Assembly (NCBI GenBank): GCA_013287605.1 | Contig: JABDDM010000010.1 | Span: 1 to 53,334, forward strand | Direction: 5' to 3' | DNA: 53,334 nt | Origin: Ignavibacteria bacterium | GTDB lineage: Bacteria > Bacteroidota > Ignavibacteria > Palsa-1295 | Part shown: positions 1 through 9,365 of the stretch, piece by piece | How the letters are laid out: each line of letters starts with the position of its first letter | Position numbering within the stretch: the first letter of the stretch is position 1 | Notes under the pieces: generated by a model | Seen by the model: only the letters and a program-made list of their open reading frames with translations | What the model was told of the DNA's origin: nothing | Databases searched by the model: none | Translations under genes and position numbers: made by a program

Positions 1-328
1 CGATGGCAAGGTAGACAACAGTGCTCCGAAGGACGATCTCCGGAAGTGCGGATCCTGGGTCAATGATAGGGCTCATAGGCTTGGATATATCCAGATTCAA
101 CCGCGAATTTACGTCAGATCGGTGTGTCTTTCAGCAAGAGCCGGAATGTTGGACAGATTTGCTCAGTTACACTTGTATCTCTACGGGCTTTCCGGTGTTT
201 ACGTTAGGAGAGCTGGCGATGGTTGTAGAGTGTGTGTGTCGTTCCAGAAGAGTCGTTATCGTGCGAGTGTTTTTACTTCGCCCTCGTTCCGTCAAGCCAT
301 AGGTCTTTGATAAAAACTTTTTAGCTAT
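1..328. other. 5' edge, no supported gene
   Basis: I see no convincing gene in these bases. The open frames here are short and low in protein-like character, with Ile/Gly/Leu runs or Arg/Ser-rich translations, and have no ribosome site. The stretch probably holds the promoter and leader of the large secreted protein that begins at 329, but I found no exact TAnnTTTG box. A near-match with two extra bases (TA, four bases, TTTG) lies around 300-310. Confidence 0.5.
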
Positions 329-3300
329 ATGAAAGTGATCTTGCGTTCGTCATTACGATGGTTGCAGTGTGCAATCTTATCCATCGTTGCTGTTGGATCG
401 TTCGTTGATGGTGCTGTCGCCCAGGGAGTAAACTCTTCCGGTTCGGACTTTTGGGTTGCGTTTATGCCCAATTTTATTGGCGGTAGAAACGTAACGCAGC
501 TATTCATTGCGTCCGGGACTTCGAATCTAGTCAAGGTGACGGTCAATAATTCGACGCAGTCCATCAAGATGCTTCCGAACACCGCCATCACCGTTGATTT
601 GAATGGTGCGGGCGTCACGCGTAATACCGAAACCGCGGCTGACCTAGGAATTCATGTGGTTTCTACTGCACCGCTTACGATGTATGGGTATGATGTCTGG
701 GACGGGGGGGCAGGATTTATTGGGGGTTCGCCAGACGGGTTTCTCGCATTGCCTACTTCAAGCCTGGGCACGCAATATTATACCGTTAATTACTACGACG
801 CTTCCTTCGCTGGTACCCCGACGGTTGGGCAGTATGTTGTCGTGGCAACACAGGACAACACTGTAGTTAATTTTACGACGAAGGCGCACACCCGCGGACC
901 AAACGGCACCGCAGGCCACAATCCAGGTGATAGTTGGAGCGCCATACTAATGAAGGGCCAGACCTATATGGTGCAGTCCACTGGCAATTACATTGGCACC
1001 GAAGATCTTACGGGTTCGCTCGTCACGAGCAATCATCCGATCGCGCTGCTCTCAGGTCATCAGATTTCGCCGATCGACGTTAGTATGTCATCCGCCGATC
1101 ACCTACTCGAAATGGTCCCACCGATTGACAAGTGGGGCACACAATATTTTGATATGCCGATGGCAGGCCGCCTCATTTGCGGTGATTACCTGCGTGTGCT
1201 CTCTGGTGAGGATGGAAACCAGATCACCTATAACGGCAATGGACCGTTCCAACTCAATGCCGGCGAATGGGCAGATCTGCCAACCGTTACTTCGCCGGAA
1301 GTCTTCACTTCGATCAACCATAAGAAATTCCTGACCATTCAATATTCCTACTCGCAGGGATATCAGGGTGACCCAGGAACCGCAGATCCATTCATGATTC
1401 TCATGACGCCGCAGGAACAGTTTGAGAAGCGAATGATCTTCCGTACGCCTCTTCCGGCGAAGAATGGCACATTCAATAATTATCTTACCGTCATCTCGCA
1501 GCTCGATTCACTTTATACAATCAAGATCAATGGGAGGTCGCTCCCATCGTTCGGAGCGGTAGGGCAACAGACGTTCACGAATACAAACCCGGTCATGGCG
1601 GCGATGAGAGTTCATTTGCCCAGCGGATCGAATACGTATATCGCTACTGCCAACGTGCCGTTTGGTATGTATCAGTATGGTTTTAGCCTGTACGAAGGCT
1701 ATGGCTGGCCAACGGGGATGGCATTGAATATTTCCTCACCAGACACCCTGCCGCCGTTACAGGATACGATCGCAAATTGCGGTAACTATACGGTGAAGCT
1801 TCGAGAGGTGCGGCACATTCCAGAATTTTCCTTTGAAGATACGCGCATTGCCGAAGTCGATTTCATCACCGAGCCCAACGATCCTCGCTGGAATATTCCT
1901 TCGTACAATTACACGTTTACGCTGGATCCGTTATTCAACCCGGGCGACTCCATTGCGAATTACTCGTTGACGATCATTGACCCGACCAAGGATGCATATG
2001 CTGCGGTCTACACGGTTGATAAGGCCGGAAATGGCATTGTGTATCAGTACTCTTACGCCGCGCCGAAGCTCTCGTTCACGCCAGCCCCGGACTATGTGTT
2101 CACTCCAGTAACACTCGATCAGGATAGCTGCAAGACGATCACGATCAAGAATGTGCAGACAAACGGCAAGCTCGATCTGACAAATCTTCAACTGCAGGGT
2201 ACCGCAAAGGGAGGAACATTTACGTTTACTCCAAACACCTTGAAGAGTTTGAATCCTGGTGAGAGCGCAACCCTAACGGTTTGCTATGCACCGAGTGATA
2301 CGGGAATCACATCCTACGATACCCTTTTATTCAACTCCAATTGTCCGGCGCAACGTTTACCGCTGAAGGGTTTGGGAGTTACGCCGCTTATTTACGCGGA
2401 AAATCTTGATTTTGGTATTGTTGATTCGGGATCATCGAAATGCCTCCCACTTAAGATCACGAATCGTGGCACGGCCGTGCTTCGCATCACGAAGGACCAG
2501 TTGCCAAATGCTGCCGACTTCTCCGTCACGCCCACGCCGCCGACGGTGTACCCAATCGTACTGCAGCCTGGTGAATCGATCACGCTGAATGCATGCTTCC
2601 ATCCAACACATTCGGGGACGTTCTCGACGACAGATCTCTTCTCGACGAACAACCCAACAAAGTATCTCCATTCGATAAAAGATACTTCGCTGTTGATCGG
2701 TCGCTCGTTCAAAGCTGGAGCAAGGTTAACTACATACTCCGAAAGCTTCCTCGCACATTGCGGAGAGACCCCGACGATCATCGACACTGTTTACGATCCT
2801 GAAGCACTTCCCGATGAGATCCTGAGTGCGGACATTTCAGGAGCTGATGCACCGAGCTTCTCGATCACTGGATTCACGCCTGGCAATGGCACATATCCGG
2901 TGATCCTGGACAAATTGCCAGCACCTGGCGTCTTCTATACGATTAAGTTTGATCCGATGGTCAAGGGTATGCTTTCAGGAGTGCGCACAGCCTTGCTCAA
3001 CATTCACACAAGATCTGGAACGTTGCTAACTGCCACGCTCAGTGCTGATAGCAAATCGCCACTTCTTACCGTGACGCCTGGGGCAACACAAACAGTTAAC
3101 CTTGGTACGACGCTGATCAATCAAGGGCTTACAGGCACATTCATTGTGAAGAACGACGGCAACGATGATCTTGTCATTACTTCAGTAGTCGTTAGCGGAG
3201 CTGACGCAGCGAATTTCAACGTGCTGCCCCAGGCTTACACGCTCGCTCCCGGTGCCTCAATGATTGAGAATATCACGTTCACTGCAGGTGCGCAGGCACG

Positions 3301-4495
3301 GCAGTATGATGCGATCGCAACAGTCAATCCGACTGGAAATACTTGCACAGCACTTCAGACACAGGGCATGAGAGCTGCTTCGAGTTCGACTGGTTTCACT
3401 GCCCAGGGTGCGGATTTTCAAACCGTCTATACCTGCAAGTCGAAGGACCTGACGGCAACCTTCTCCAATGTTAGCTCAAATGATACTGCCTTTATCCTAT
3501 CGGCAATACCTACGAATATTAATGGCTGGAATAGCGCAAGTGATTTCCAACAAGCGCCGGCTGGGAATTTCCCCGATACGGTACTTCCGCGTCAGACATT
3601 GACACTGCCTGTGCGCTTTACACCGACAGCAACCGGTGCTCGCGATGCGGGTCTCGTATTTTCATTCATTTCATCCTCCTCGAAAGTGACAGATACACGT
3701 CTGGCGCATTTGCAGGGCATCGGGTCGAATGTTTCTGAGATCGCTGGTGCTGGCAGCATTTTGAAAGACACGACGTATCAGGGGCATGCGGGTGATCCTG
3801 TGATTGTACCGATCGTGATCAGCCAGCCATTCCAGACAGCGACCAACGAGGTCTATGGCTATGATTTCTCGGTTAGTTGGTTCGAGGATGCATTCCGATT
3901 CAATCCTACTTTAACCACCGCCCCGAATGGTATAACGATTACGCCAGGCGGCGGTGCGGTTGACCCTGTCACCCGCATTCAGACATATACGTTCCATGCG
4001 ACGAGTCAGAACCCACTGACAAACGAGACGCTGCTTGCGACACTCTCGCTTACTGTAATGCTTGATACAAACGCTTCAACAGCCATCACGCTGAACGGCG
4101 TCAGCTTCAACGATAAGAGCGGGCAACCACTCTGTTATATCGCCACAACTCAAAAGAACGGCGAATTCGCTTTCCAGAAGTTGTGCGGGGATTCGGTCGT
4201 GCAGATAGCATTGCGTGGTTCGTTCACCTCGCTGACTATCAGCCAGCCAGAGCCGAACCCGATGAAGTCGATTGCAAAGATCGCTGTCACCGTCAGAGCA
4301 GCAACAGCAGTAGTGACTGTAGCTGTGTTCGATGCACTTGGTAACCAGGTCTCTTCAATCATGGATAGCAGAGTTCTTTCAAAGGGCACGCATGAAGTGC
4401 AGTTTGATGCCACGCACCTTGCCTCAGGTCCATATTTCCTGAGAGTGAGCGATGGTCTTAGCACGATGACAGAGCGAGTGGTAGTCCAGAAGTAA
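329..4495 (+). CDS. Large secreted T9SS cargo protein, IgGFc-binding-like N-terminus
   Basis: 1388 aa. A signal peptide covers about residues 1-32 (hydrophobic core, then AVAQ). Residues ~40-470 resemble the IgGFc-binding N-terminal family (FWVAFMPN near the start, then a GYDVWDGG segment). The middle holds several choice-of-anchor D / HYDIN-like Ig folds with recurring ITNRGTAVLRITK and VKNDGNDDLVITS style strands. Residues ~1180-1300 look cohesin-like (GDPVIVPIVIS, then YDFSVSWF). The last ~80 residues are a T9SS type A sorting domain (QPEPNP, VFDALGNQV, LASGPYFLRV). Inference: it crosses the outer membrane by T9SS and is anchored or released as an adhesin-like surface protein. Ligand unknown. 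It is followed by a strong terminator, so it is monocistronic. The ATG at 329 is chosen because the signal peptide follows directly; no Shine-Dalgarno is visible. Confidence 0.85.
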   Translation: MKVILRSSLRWLQCAILSIVAVGSFVDGAVAQGVNSSGSDFWVAFMPNFIGGRNVTQLFIASGTSNLVKVTVNNSTQSIKMLPNTAITVDLNGAGVTRNTETAADLGIHVVSTAPLTMYGYDVWDGGAGFIGGSPDGFLALPTSSLGTQYYTVNYYDASFAGTPTVGQYVVVATQDNTVVNFTTKAHTRGPNGTAGHNPGDSWSAILMKGQTYMVQSTGNYIGTEDLTGSLVTSNHPIALLSGHQISPIDVSMSSADHLLEMVPPIDKWGTQYFDMPMAGRLICGDYLRVLSGEDGNQITYNGNGPFQLNAGEWADLPTVTSPEVFTSINHKKFLTIQYSYSQGYQGDPGTADPFMILMTPQEQFEKRMIFRTPLPAKNGTFNNYLTVISQLDSLYTIKINGRSLPSFGAVGQQTFTNTNPVMAAMRVHLPSGSNTYIATANVPFGMYQYGFSLYEGYGWPTGMALNISSPDTLPPLQDTIANCGNYTVKLREVRHIPEFSFEDTRIAEVDFITEPNDPRWNIPSYNYTFTLDPLFNPGDSIANYSLTIIDPTKDAYAAVYTVDKAGNGIVYQYSYAAPKLSFTPAPDYVFTPVTLDQDSCKTITIKNVQTNGKLDLTNLQLQGTAKGGTFTFTPNTLKSLNPGESATLTVCYAPSDTGITSYDTLLFNSNCPAQRLPLKGLGVTPLIYAENLDFGIVDSGSSKCLPLKITNRGTAVLRITKDQLPNAADFSVTPTPPTVYPIVLQPGESITLNACFHPTHSGTFSTTDLFSTNNPTKYLHSIKDTSLLIGRSFKAGARLTTYSESFLAHCGETPTIIDTVYDPEALPDEILSADISGADAPSFSITGFTPGNGTYPVILDKLPAPGVFYTIKFDPMVKGMLSGVRTALLNIHTRSGTLLTATLSADSKSPLLTVTPGATQTVNLGTTLINQGLTGTFIVKNDGNDDLVITSVVVSGADAANFNVLPQAYTLAPGASMIENITFTAGAQARQYDAIATVNPTGNTCTALQTQGMRAASSSTGFTAQGADFQTVYTCKSKDLTATFSNVSSNDTAFILSAIPTNINGWNSASDFQQAPAGNFPDTVLPRQTLTLPVRFTPTATGARDAGLVFSFISSSSKVTDTRLAHLQGIGSNVSEIAGAGSILKDTTYQGHAGDPVIVPIVISQPFQTATNEVYGYDFSVSWFEDAFRFNPTLTTAPNGITITPGGGAVDPVTRIQTYTFHATSQNPLTNETLLATLSLTVMLDTNASTAITLNGVSFNDKSGQPLCYIATTQKNGEFAFQKLCGDSVVQIALRGSFTSLTISQPEPNPMKSIAKIAVTVRAATAVVTVAVFDALGNQVSSIMDSRVLSKGTHEVQFDATHLASGPYFLRVSDGLSTMTERVVVQK

Positions 4496-4517
4496 CTTCG
4501 TTGGCTTCATGGAACAG

Positions 4518-4549
4518 CCCGGGATGACGAAAGTCATTCCGGGTTTTTT
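4518..4549 (+). terminator. Rho-independent terminator
   Basis: CCCGGGATGAC and GTCATTCCGGG form an 11-bp stem with one G-T wobble around a GAAA tetraloop. Six T follow. It lies 22 bases after the stop of the large secreted protein. Confidence 0.9.
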
Positions 4550-4572
4550 ATGCCTTCACCAGGGAAATGGCC

Positions 4573-4603
4573 TTGTTTTTGGGCAAACTATATCTTATAT
4601 TCG
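4573..4603 (+). promoter_or_regulatory. Bacteroidota-type promoter for the DUF1761 gene
   Basis: TTG at 4573-4575, 20 bases, then TATATTCG at 4596-4603. This fits the -33 TTG / -7 TAnnTTTG pattern with one mismatch. The gene starts 63 bases downstream. Confidence 0.5.
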
Positions 4604-4666
4604 TGTCCGATTTGCTCTATCTTGTTTTGTTCGATATCACTTCCGTAAGATCACAAAAGGCCGTCT

Positions 4667-5083
4667 ATGCAACAAACCCGTGTAAACTGGTTGGCTGTGC
4701 TCGTGTGTGTCATTCTACACATGCTTCTTGGCGGGGCCTGGTATTCTGTGTGGGGGCTGCAATGGATGGAGCTGAGCCACGTTACAATGCTGGACTCCTC
4801 ACATGCTGGGCCGATGCCTTACGTTGAAGCGGTGGTGTGTGCTATTCTGGTTGCAGTACTTCTGAGCTATCTTCTGCCGAAGCTTGGGGCAATGACCTTC
4901 GGAGGCGGCCTAAAGTGGGCGTTTCTGATTTCGGCTGTCTTTGTCTTCGCAAGTGGCACTGTGACCTATGCGTTCAGCCTCAGACCGTTCGAACTCAGCC
5001 TTATTGATCATCTCTATCCTTTGATATCGTTCAGCTTGATGGGAGGTATCGTCGCAGCTTGGCGAAGGAAAGCAAAGGCGTAG
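4667..5083 (+). CDS. DUF1761 family membrane protein
   Basis: 138 aa with four predicted membrane segments (about residues 6-24, 47-67, 80-99 and 111-130). The start NWLAVLVCVILHMLLGGAWY matches the DUF1761 pattern of an Asn-Trp followed by a helix with Gly-Gly-x-Trp-Tyr. Family function is unknown. The gene stands alone between a terminator and a gene-free stretch, with its own promoter-like sequence. ATG 4667 gives the full first helix; an upstream in-frame extension is not needed. Confidence 0.7.
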   Translation: MQQTRVNWLAVLVCVILHMLLGGAWYSVWGLQWMELSHVTMLDSSHAGPMPYVEAVVCAILVAVLLSYLLPKLGAMTFGGGLKWAFLISAVFVFASGTVTYAFSLRPFELSLIDHLYPLISFSLMGGIVAAWRRKAKA

Positions 5084-5418
5084 AACTTCCCCGGTGGTCA
5101 GGAACAACAGTATGTTCTTTACATGGGGGAATAGTGATCGAGAATGCGTGAATAATTTATTTTTATTCAGATAACTTTTGGTGATGAGATGCGTATTTAT
5201 CTTATACCAAAGCTCCGAGTCACAATTGGCAAGGGGAAATCTGGGAGCCGGGGAGTTGCAGCCTTGGCTGTACTAGCAATTATTTTTACTTTACATCTTT
5301 AGTCATAATTCCGTAGTTTTTACTCAACATTTGCCTGTTGGCATCCTTTGTGCACTAAGTGCAGACAGGAACAAAAACAGGTAAATAAATTCAAAGATTA
5401 TACTGAAGTTTATTTCGC
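5084..5418. other. Gene-poor spacer before the TPR gene
   Basis: No coding frame of credible quality. Just after the DUF1761 stop there is a loose hairpin (TTCCCC at ~5088 with GGGGAA at ~5126, inner GAACA/TGTTC) without a T run, so it is a poor terminator. The rest is AT-rich and likely carries the promoter of the downstream TPR gene. I found no exact TAnnTTTG box. Confidence 0.4.
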
Positions 5419-5946
5419 TTGACGACAATGAAATCGACAATGAAGAACGCAACCGGAGAAACCACGGGTGACTCCCTGAAGGAGCAAGCCCAGGAGCATT
5501 TGCAGAAGGCCTACAGGTTGCAGATGTCGGGTCACTTAAACGAAGCAATCGAAAGCTACAAGCAATCGATCGAGATACTGCCGACTGCGGAAGCGCACAC
5601 CTTCCTTGGTTGGGCCTACAGCTTTCTCGGCGATTACGAACAGGCTATCGCCGAATGTAAGCGCGCGATTGATCTTGATCCTGATTTTGGTAACCCGTTC
5701 AACGATATTGGTGCGTATCTGATCCAGATGGGTCAGCTTGAAGAAGCAGTGCCATATCTTGAACTCGCAATGAAGGCGAAGCGCTACGCAACGCCGCACT
5801 TCCCGCACTACAATTTTGGACGGATCCTCGAACGCAGGGGATTGTGGTTCGAGGCGCTGGGTGAGTACAAATCATCGCTAAGTATTGAACCGAACTATGC
5901 ACTTGCTCGCGATGCATATTATCGCCTGCAGGCACTGTTGAACTGA
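5419..5946 (+). CDS. Tetratricopeptide repeat protein
   Basis: 175 aa from TTG 5419, or 172 aa from ATG 5428, which may be the true start. There is no signal peptide or membrane segment. At least three TPR units can be read: AQEHLQKAYRLQMSGHLNEA, then AHTFLGWAYSFLGDYEQA followed by AIDLDPDFGNPFNDIGAYL, then YKSSLSIEPNYALARDAYYR. A fourth, more divergent unit lies at ~115-145. Such proteins are cytoplasmic scaffolds, and no partner can be named from context because the gene is flanked by a spacer and its own terminator. Confidence 0.8.
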   Translation: MTTMKSTMKNATGETTGDSLKEQAQEHLQKAYRLQMSGHLNEAIESYKQSIEILPTAEAHTFLGWAYSFLGDYEQAIAECKRAIDLDPDFGNPFNDIGAYLIQMGQLEEAVPYLELAMKAKRYATPHFPHYNFGRILERRGLWFEALGEYKSSLSIEPNYALARDAYYRLQALLN

Positions 5947-5971
5947 ACTAAAAGGAAGTGATGTCCAACAA

Positions 5972-6003
5972 AAGGGGCAGACCAGGTCTGCCTCTTTTTT
6001 CTT
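5972..6003 (+). terminator. Rho-independent terminator of the TPR gene
   Basis: AAGGGGCAGA and TCTGCCTCTT pair across a short CCAGG loop (one G-T wobble). The 3' arm runs into TTTTTTCTTTT. It lies 26 bases after the TPR stop. Confidence 0.85.
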
Positions 6004-6085
6004 TTACTTCGCCGTGTATCATACGAATTCGTACTAGTGTCTATCTGTTGCAATCAACTTTGTAACGGACCATTTTAAAAAGCTC

Positions 6086-6625
6086 ATGGATAGACGTTCC
6101 TTCCTTCAGACTGCTTGTCTTGGTACTCTCGGAATTGTTGTTGGCAATTCGCTCATCGACCTTAATGGAGTCGCAACGCTAAGGGCCTCATCTCGTACCA
6201 CGAAGACGGGACAGTTCAAGGAGATCCCGCTCCGGATAGAGGATACGCCCGATCTCAAACCTATCGGTGGCGCTTATCACCTAGAGATCGAGGATCTGGA
6301 GAAGAACATCCTCGTCGTGCACGTATCGGAGAATAAGTATGTGGCAGTCGATATCAAGTGCACGCATAAGGGCTGCGACGTCGAGTACAAGAAAGAAGAT
6401 AAGGGCTTTGTTTGCCCGTGCCATGGTTCGGAGTATGATCTTTCCGGTGAGGTAGTAAAGGGGCCGTCAAAGACTGCACTTCAGAGCTACCGCGTTACCG
6501 TAACGGATGAAGAGATTATTGTTCATGTTCCCGTACCAGGGGAGTCTCCCGCGCCCACGGGTAAAGTGACCTCGATGGACTCGCTAAAACAAATGACACC
6601 GAAGGATACGATGAAGATGAAGTAA
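6086..6625 (+). CDS. Tat-exported Rieske [2Fe-2S] protein
   Basis: 179 aa. The N-terminus DRRSFLQTACLGTLGIVVG is a twin-arginine signal. Cluster ligands are complete: C92-T-H94-x2-C97 and C110-P-C112-H113, where C92/H94/C110/H113 hold the cluster and C97/C112 can form the usual disulfide. Residues ~45-170 form the Rieske fold. The tail after the domain is short, Thr/Lys/Met-rich and non-membrane. There is no adjacent cytochrome b, so it may be a lone periplasmic or membrane-anchored electron carrier, or a bc/alternative complex III subunit encoded elsewhere. It is monocistronic, with terminators on both sides. Confidence 0.85.
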   Translation: MDRRSFLQTACLGTLGIVVGNSLIDLNGVATLRASSRTTKTGQFKEIPLRIEDTPDLKPIGGAYHLEIEDLEKNILVVHVSENKYVAVDIKCTHKGCDVEYKKEDKGFVCPCHGSEYDLSGEVVKGPSKTALQSYRVTVTDEEIIVHVPVPGESPAPTGKVTSMDSLKQMTPKDTMKMK

Positions 6626-6647
6626 TACAGCTTCATTCGAAAATTGT

Positions 6648-6675
6648 AAAAGCCCCGACAAATGTTGGGGCTTTT
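6648..6675 (+). terminator. Rho-independent terminator of the Rieske gene
   Basis: AAAAGCCCCGAC and GTTGGGGCTTTT pair perfectly apart from one wobble, around an AAAT loop. The arm ends in TTTT. Confidence 0.85.
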
Positions 6676-6765
6676 GGCTTAGTGCATGTCTTTAAGCCAT
6701 ACCTGAAAGACACCGCTAGGACGATTTTGCCCCATCCGTGTTCTTTCCCTTGACAAATCCTACTA

Positions 6766-8652
6766 ATGCGGATCACCCAAGACCAGGTCGAACAGGTTCG
6801 GAGTGCGAGCAATATCGTCGATGTGATCGGCGAGACGGTGCAGTTACGCCGGCGCGGCCGCAATTACACTGGGCTTTGTCCATTTCATAAAGAGAAAACT
6901 CCTTCCTTCAGCGTCCTTGAGGATCGCGGAATCTTCAAATGTTTTGGATGTGGAAAAGGCGGAGATGTGTTCGGCTTCGTTATGGAGCTTGAGAAACTGA
7001 CCTTCCCCGAAGCGGTCGAGCGTCTCGCGCAGCGCGCGAACATTACACTCCAACTCGAGCACGATCCCCTTGAACAACAGCAGCAATCCGAGCGTGAATC
7101 GGTCTATGTGGCCGCGCGAGCAGCCGCAGGGTGGTATTATAAAGCGCTACAGTCACCGGAAGGGGCTGTCGCGATGAGTTATGTCAAAGCGCGCGGACTT
7201 GGCGATGCCGTACTCAAGAAATACGGAGTCGGATTCGCTCCACCAAAACAAGGCGCTCTCCTCGGCCAGCTCATTGGGGAGGGAATCACAGAACATTCGC
7301 TAGAGGCTGCGGGAGTTGTTTCGCCGGGAAATCAGGGACAGCCATACGAGAGATTCCGCGGCCGATTGATCTTCCCAATCCTTTCGGCGACGGGCCGGGT
7401 CATTGGATTTGGGGGTCGGGTTATTCCTGGGGTCGATGCTATCTCAAATCAGGCTAAGTATGTGAATTCACCCGAGACATCTATCTACAATAAGTCGGTT
7501 GTTCTCTATGGTCTGTTCCAGGCGAAGGATGCAATTCGGAAAGAGGAGAAGGCATATTTGGTCGAGGGATATCTGGATGTGCTCGCTATGGCCGAGGCCG
7601 GAATCGAAAACGTGGTTGCAGCAAGTGGCACATCACTTACAAGCGGCCAACTTGATGTTCTTAAACGATATACGCGCTCTGTCGTACTCCTTTTCGATGC
7701 CGATCAAGCTGGAAAGAACGCCGCAATGCGCGGTATCGAATTGGCGATTGAAGCGGGCTTCGACGTCAATACGGTAATCCTTCCGCCAGGTGAGGATCCC
7801 GACTCTTTCATTCGCGCAAAGGGAGCCGAGGCATTCAAGAACGCGCTGAAACAGGAGCAGTCGTTTATCGAAACCAAGGCCCAGATATTCGAGGAACAAG
7901 GCATGCTCAGTGATCCCAGCAGAGAAGCGCAGGCCATTCGTTCGATCGTCGAGAGTATCCGGAAGGTGCCTGACGGGATCAAACAGGAGCTGTTTGTTCG
8001 TAAGCTTGCAACAAGATTTCGTCTCTCGGAAACGATGCTTCTGACCGAACTTCGGCGTTCGACTGAGAAGCATCAACGAATCGCAACTCGAAGAGAGGAG
8101 TTGAGGGAAACCCGTGATGACTTTCGCAATGAGCAAATCCAAGACCCTCCGTCTCAAGAGACCGTCGCCCCGGAGGCAGAACGTGTGCTGCTAAGGGCCG
8201 CTTTGCTACGGCCAGAACCCGTTCGACGGTTGTTGGAGCAGGATGACTTTGATATCAGTCTTGTCTCAGATACGAAGATTAATCACATCCTCGGCAAACT
8301 CTTCGAACATACATCCGATGGAGGTCAATATGGGACAGTTGATCTGCTCGCTGAATTCCGCGGCGATGAGTCGTCCCAAAAGATCATTATCGATTGCTCA
8401 CAGCTTGAACAACAACCGAGCGAGCAATGGAAAGAACTTGAGACGAACGCAGCGCTTGTCGCCTTGCAGATGGCTGAGCAGGCTATGATCACCATCCTCA
8501 ATACTCAGATCACCCGAAAACTCGAAGCGCTGAAAGTAAAGCTCGCCGGCCCTGTCGATGCGGATGCAGAGATCATGATCAGTGAAGTTCAGCGATTGAA
8601 AGAACTGCACGAGAAACTCAAGGACAAGTTCTCATCTCTTTCGAGTGCATGA
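6766..8652 (+). CDS. dnaG: DNA primase DnaG
   Basis: 628 aa, a normal length for DnaG. It synthesises RNA primers at the replication fork with DnaB helicase. The zinc-binding CHC2 domain is at the N-terminus (CPFHKEKTPSF, then FKCFGCGKGGD). The catalytic core and TOPRIM follow: YLVEGYLDVLAMAEAG carries the conserved Glu and LLFDADQAGKNAA the Asp-x-Asp. The C-terminal ~170 residues are helical and variable, fitting the helicase-binding domain. ATG 6766 gives MRITQDQVEQVRSASNIVDV, a typical DnaG start. The stop overlaps the next gene by 4 bases (ATGA), suggesting translational coupling. Confidence 0.97.
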   Translation: MRITQDQVEQVRSASNIVDVIGETVQLRRRGRNYTGLCPFHKEKTPSFSVLEDRGIFKCFGCGKGGDVFGFVMELEKLTFPEAVERLAQRANITLQLEHDPLEQQQQSERESVYVAARAAAGWYYKALQSPEGAVAMSYVKARGLGDAVLKKYGVGFAPPKQGALLGQLIGEGITEHSLEAAGVVSPGNQGQPYERFRGRLIFPILSATGRVIGFGGRVIPGVDAISNQAKYVNSPETSIYNKSVVLYGLFQAKDAIRKEEKAYLVEGYLDVLAMAEAGIENVVAASGTSLTSGQLDVLKRYTRSVVLLFDADQAGKNAAMRGIELAIEAGFDVNTVILPPGEDPDSFIRAKGAEAFKNALKQEQSFIETKAQIFEEQGMLSDPSREAQAIRSIVESIRKVPDGIKQELFVRKLATRFRLSETMLLTELRRSTEKHQRIATRREELRETRDDFRNEQIQDPPSQETVAPEAERVLLRAALLRPEPVRRLLEQDDFDISLVSDTKINHILGKLFEHTSDGGQYGTVDLLAEFRGDESSQKIIIDCSQLEQQPSEQWKELETNAALVALQMAEQAMITILNTQITRKLEALKVKLAGPVDADAEIMISEVQRLKELHEKLKDKFSSLSSA

Positions 8653-9365
8653 CCGAATCGACCCCGGCTTATTTCGATACTCGCGCCGCAAGTTGGTCTG
8701 GCCAGTACAATGCGGACCCCCGATTCGTTAGGAGGCAATCGCGCATAATGGCATTGCTCAACAAACACGTTTTTTCGAAGCGCTCGATCGGCAACGCCCT
8801 TGATTTCGGCTGTGGTTCGGGCGTGTTCTCTCGGGCTTTAGTCAGAGATGGCTGGCGAGTGACTGGCGTCGATGTCTCTCAAGGCATGATCGATGCTGCC
8901 AGGGCCGGTTCAATTGGCGCGACTCCGGATCATCTCTCTTATATCAATGGATCAATCCAGGATGTCGAGGGACAATACGACCTCATCGTGAGCTTGAGTG
9001 TGATCGAGTATATTCAAGATGATACTGTGGTGCTAAAGAAACTCGTGGATTCGCTCGCTTCGGATGGTATGCTGATGGTCTCGGTACCCAATAAAGTAGG
9101 AATGCTCAGACGATTGGAGAAGTTGGTATTCGGGATCAGAAACGTTTCCGGTAACAGGCTCTTTGCCGGAACTGGAGATTATCTCAAGTACCAGCGGCAT
9201 CAATATTCTGCTTCTGAACTTGACCGACGGCTTGGGGACCTGGGTATGAAGAAAGTGGAGGGGATTTATCTTAATGCGGGACTCGCTGCAAGCGAATCTG
9301 CAATGGCTCTACTCGAACAAGGTTGGTGGGCCGCGATGTATTGCGCCCTTTACGAGAAAGCCTAG
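8649..9365 (+). CDS. Class I SAM-dependent methyltransferase
   Basis: 238 aa, cytoplasmic. Motif I is ALDFGCGSGVFSRALVRDGW, followed by VTGVDVSQGMIDAAR (acidic residue for SAM ribose) and YDLIVSLSVIEYI (motif II region). The overall look is UbiG/BchM-like, methylating a small molecule, but the substrate cannot be read from sequence. It is coupled to dnaG by a 4-base overlap. Its stop codon lies in a CTAG tetranucleotide that also supplies the stop of the convergent gene on the other strand. Confidence 0.8.
   Translation: MTESTPAYFDTRAASWSGQYNADPRFVRRQSRIMALLNKHVFSKRSIGNALDFGCGSGVFSRALVRDGWRVTGVDVSQGMIDAARAGSIGATPDHLSYINGSIQDVEGQYDLIVSLSVIEYIQDDTVVLKKLVDSLASDGMLMVSVPNKVGMLRRLEKLVFGIRNVSGNRLFAGTGDYLKYQRHQYSASELDRRLGDLGMKKVEGIYLNAGLAASESAMALLEQGWWAAMYCALYEKA

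Noticed and set aside
21-310. Short plus-strand ORFs before the first large gene
   Set aside because: Overlapping frames with no ribosome site, low-complexity Ile/Gly/Leu or Arg/Ser-rich translation, and no recognisable domain.
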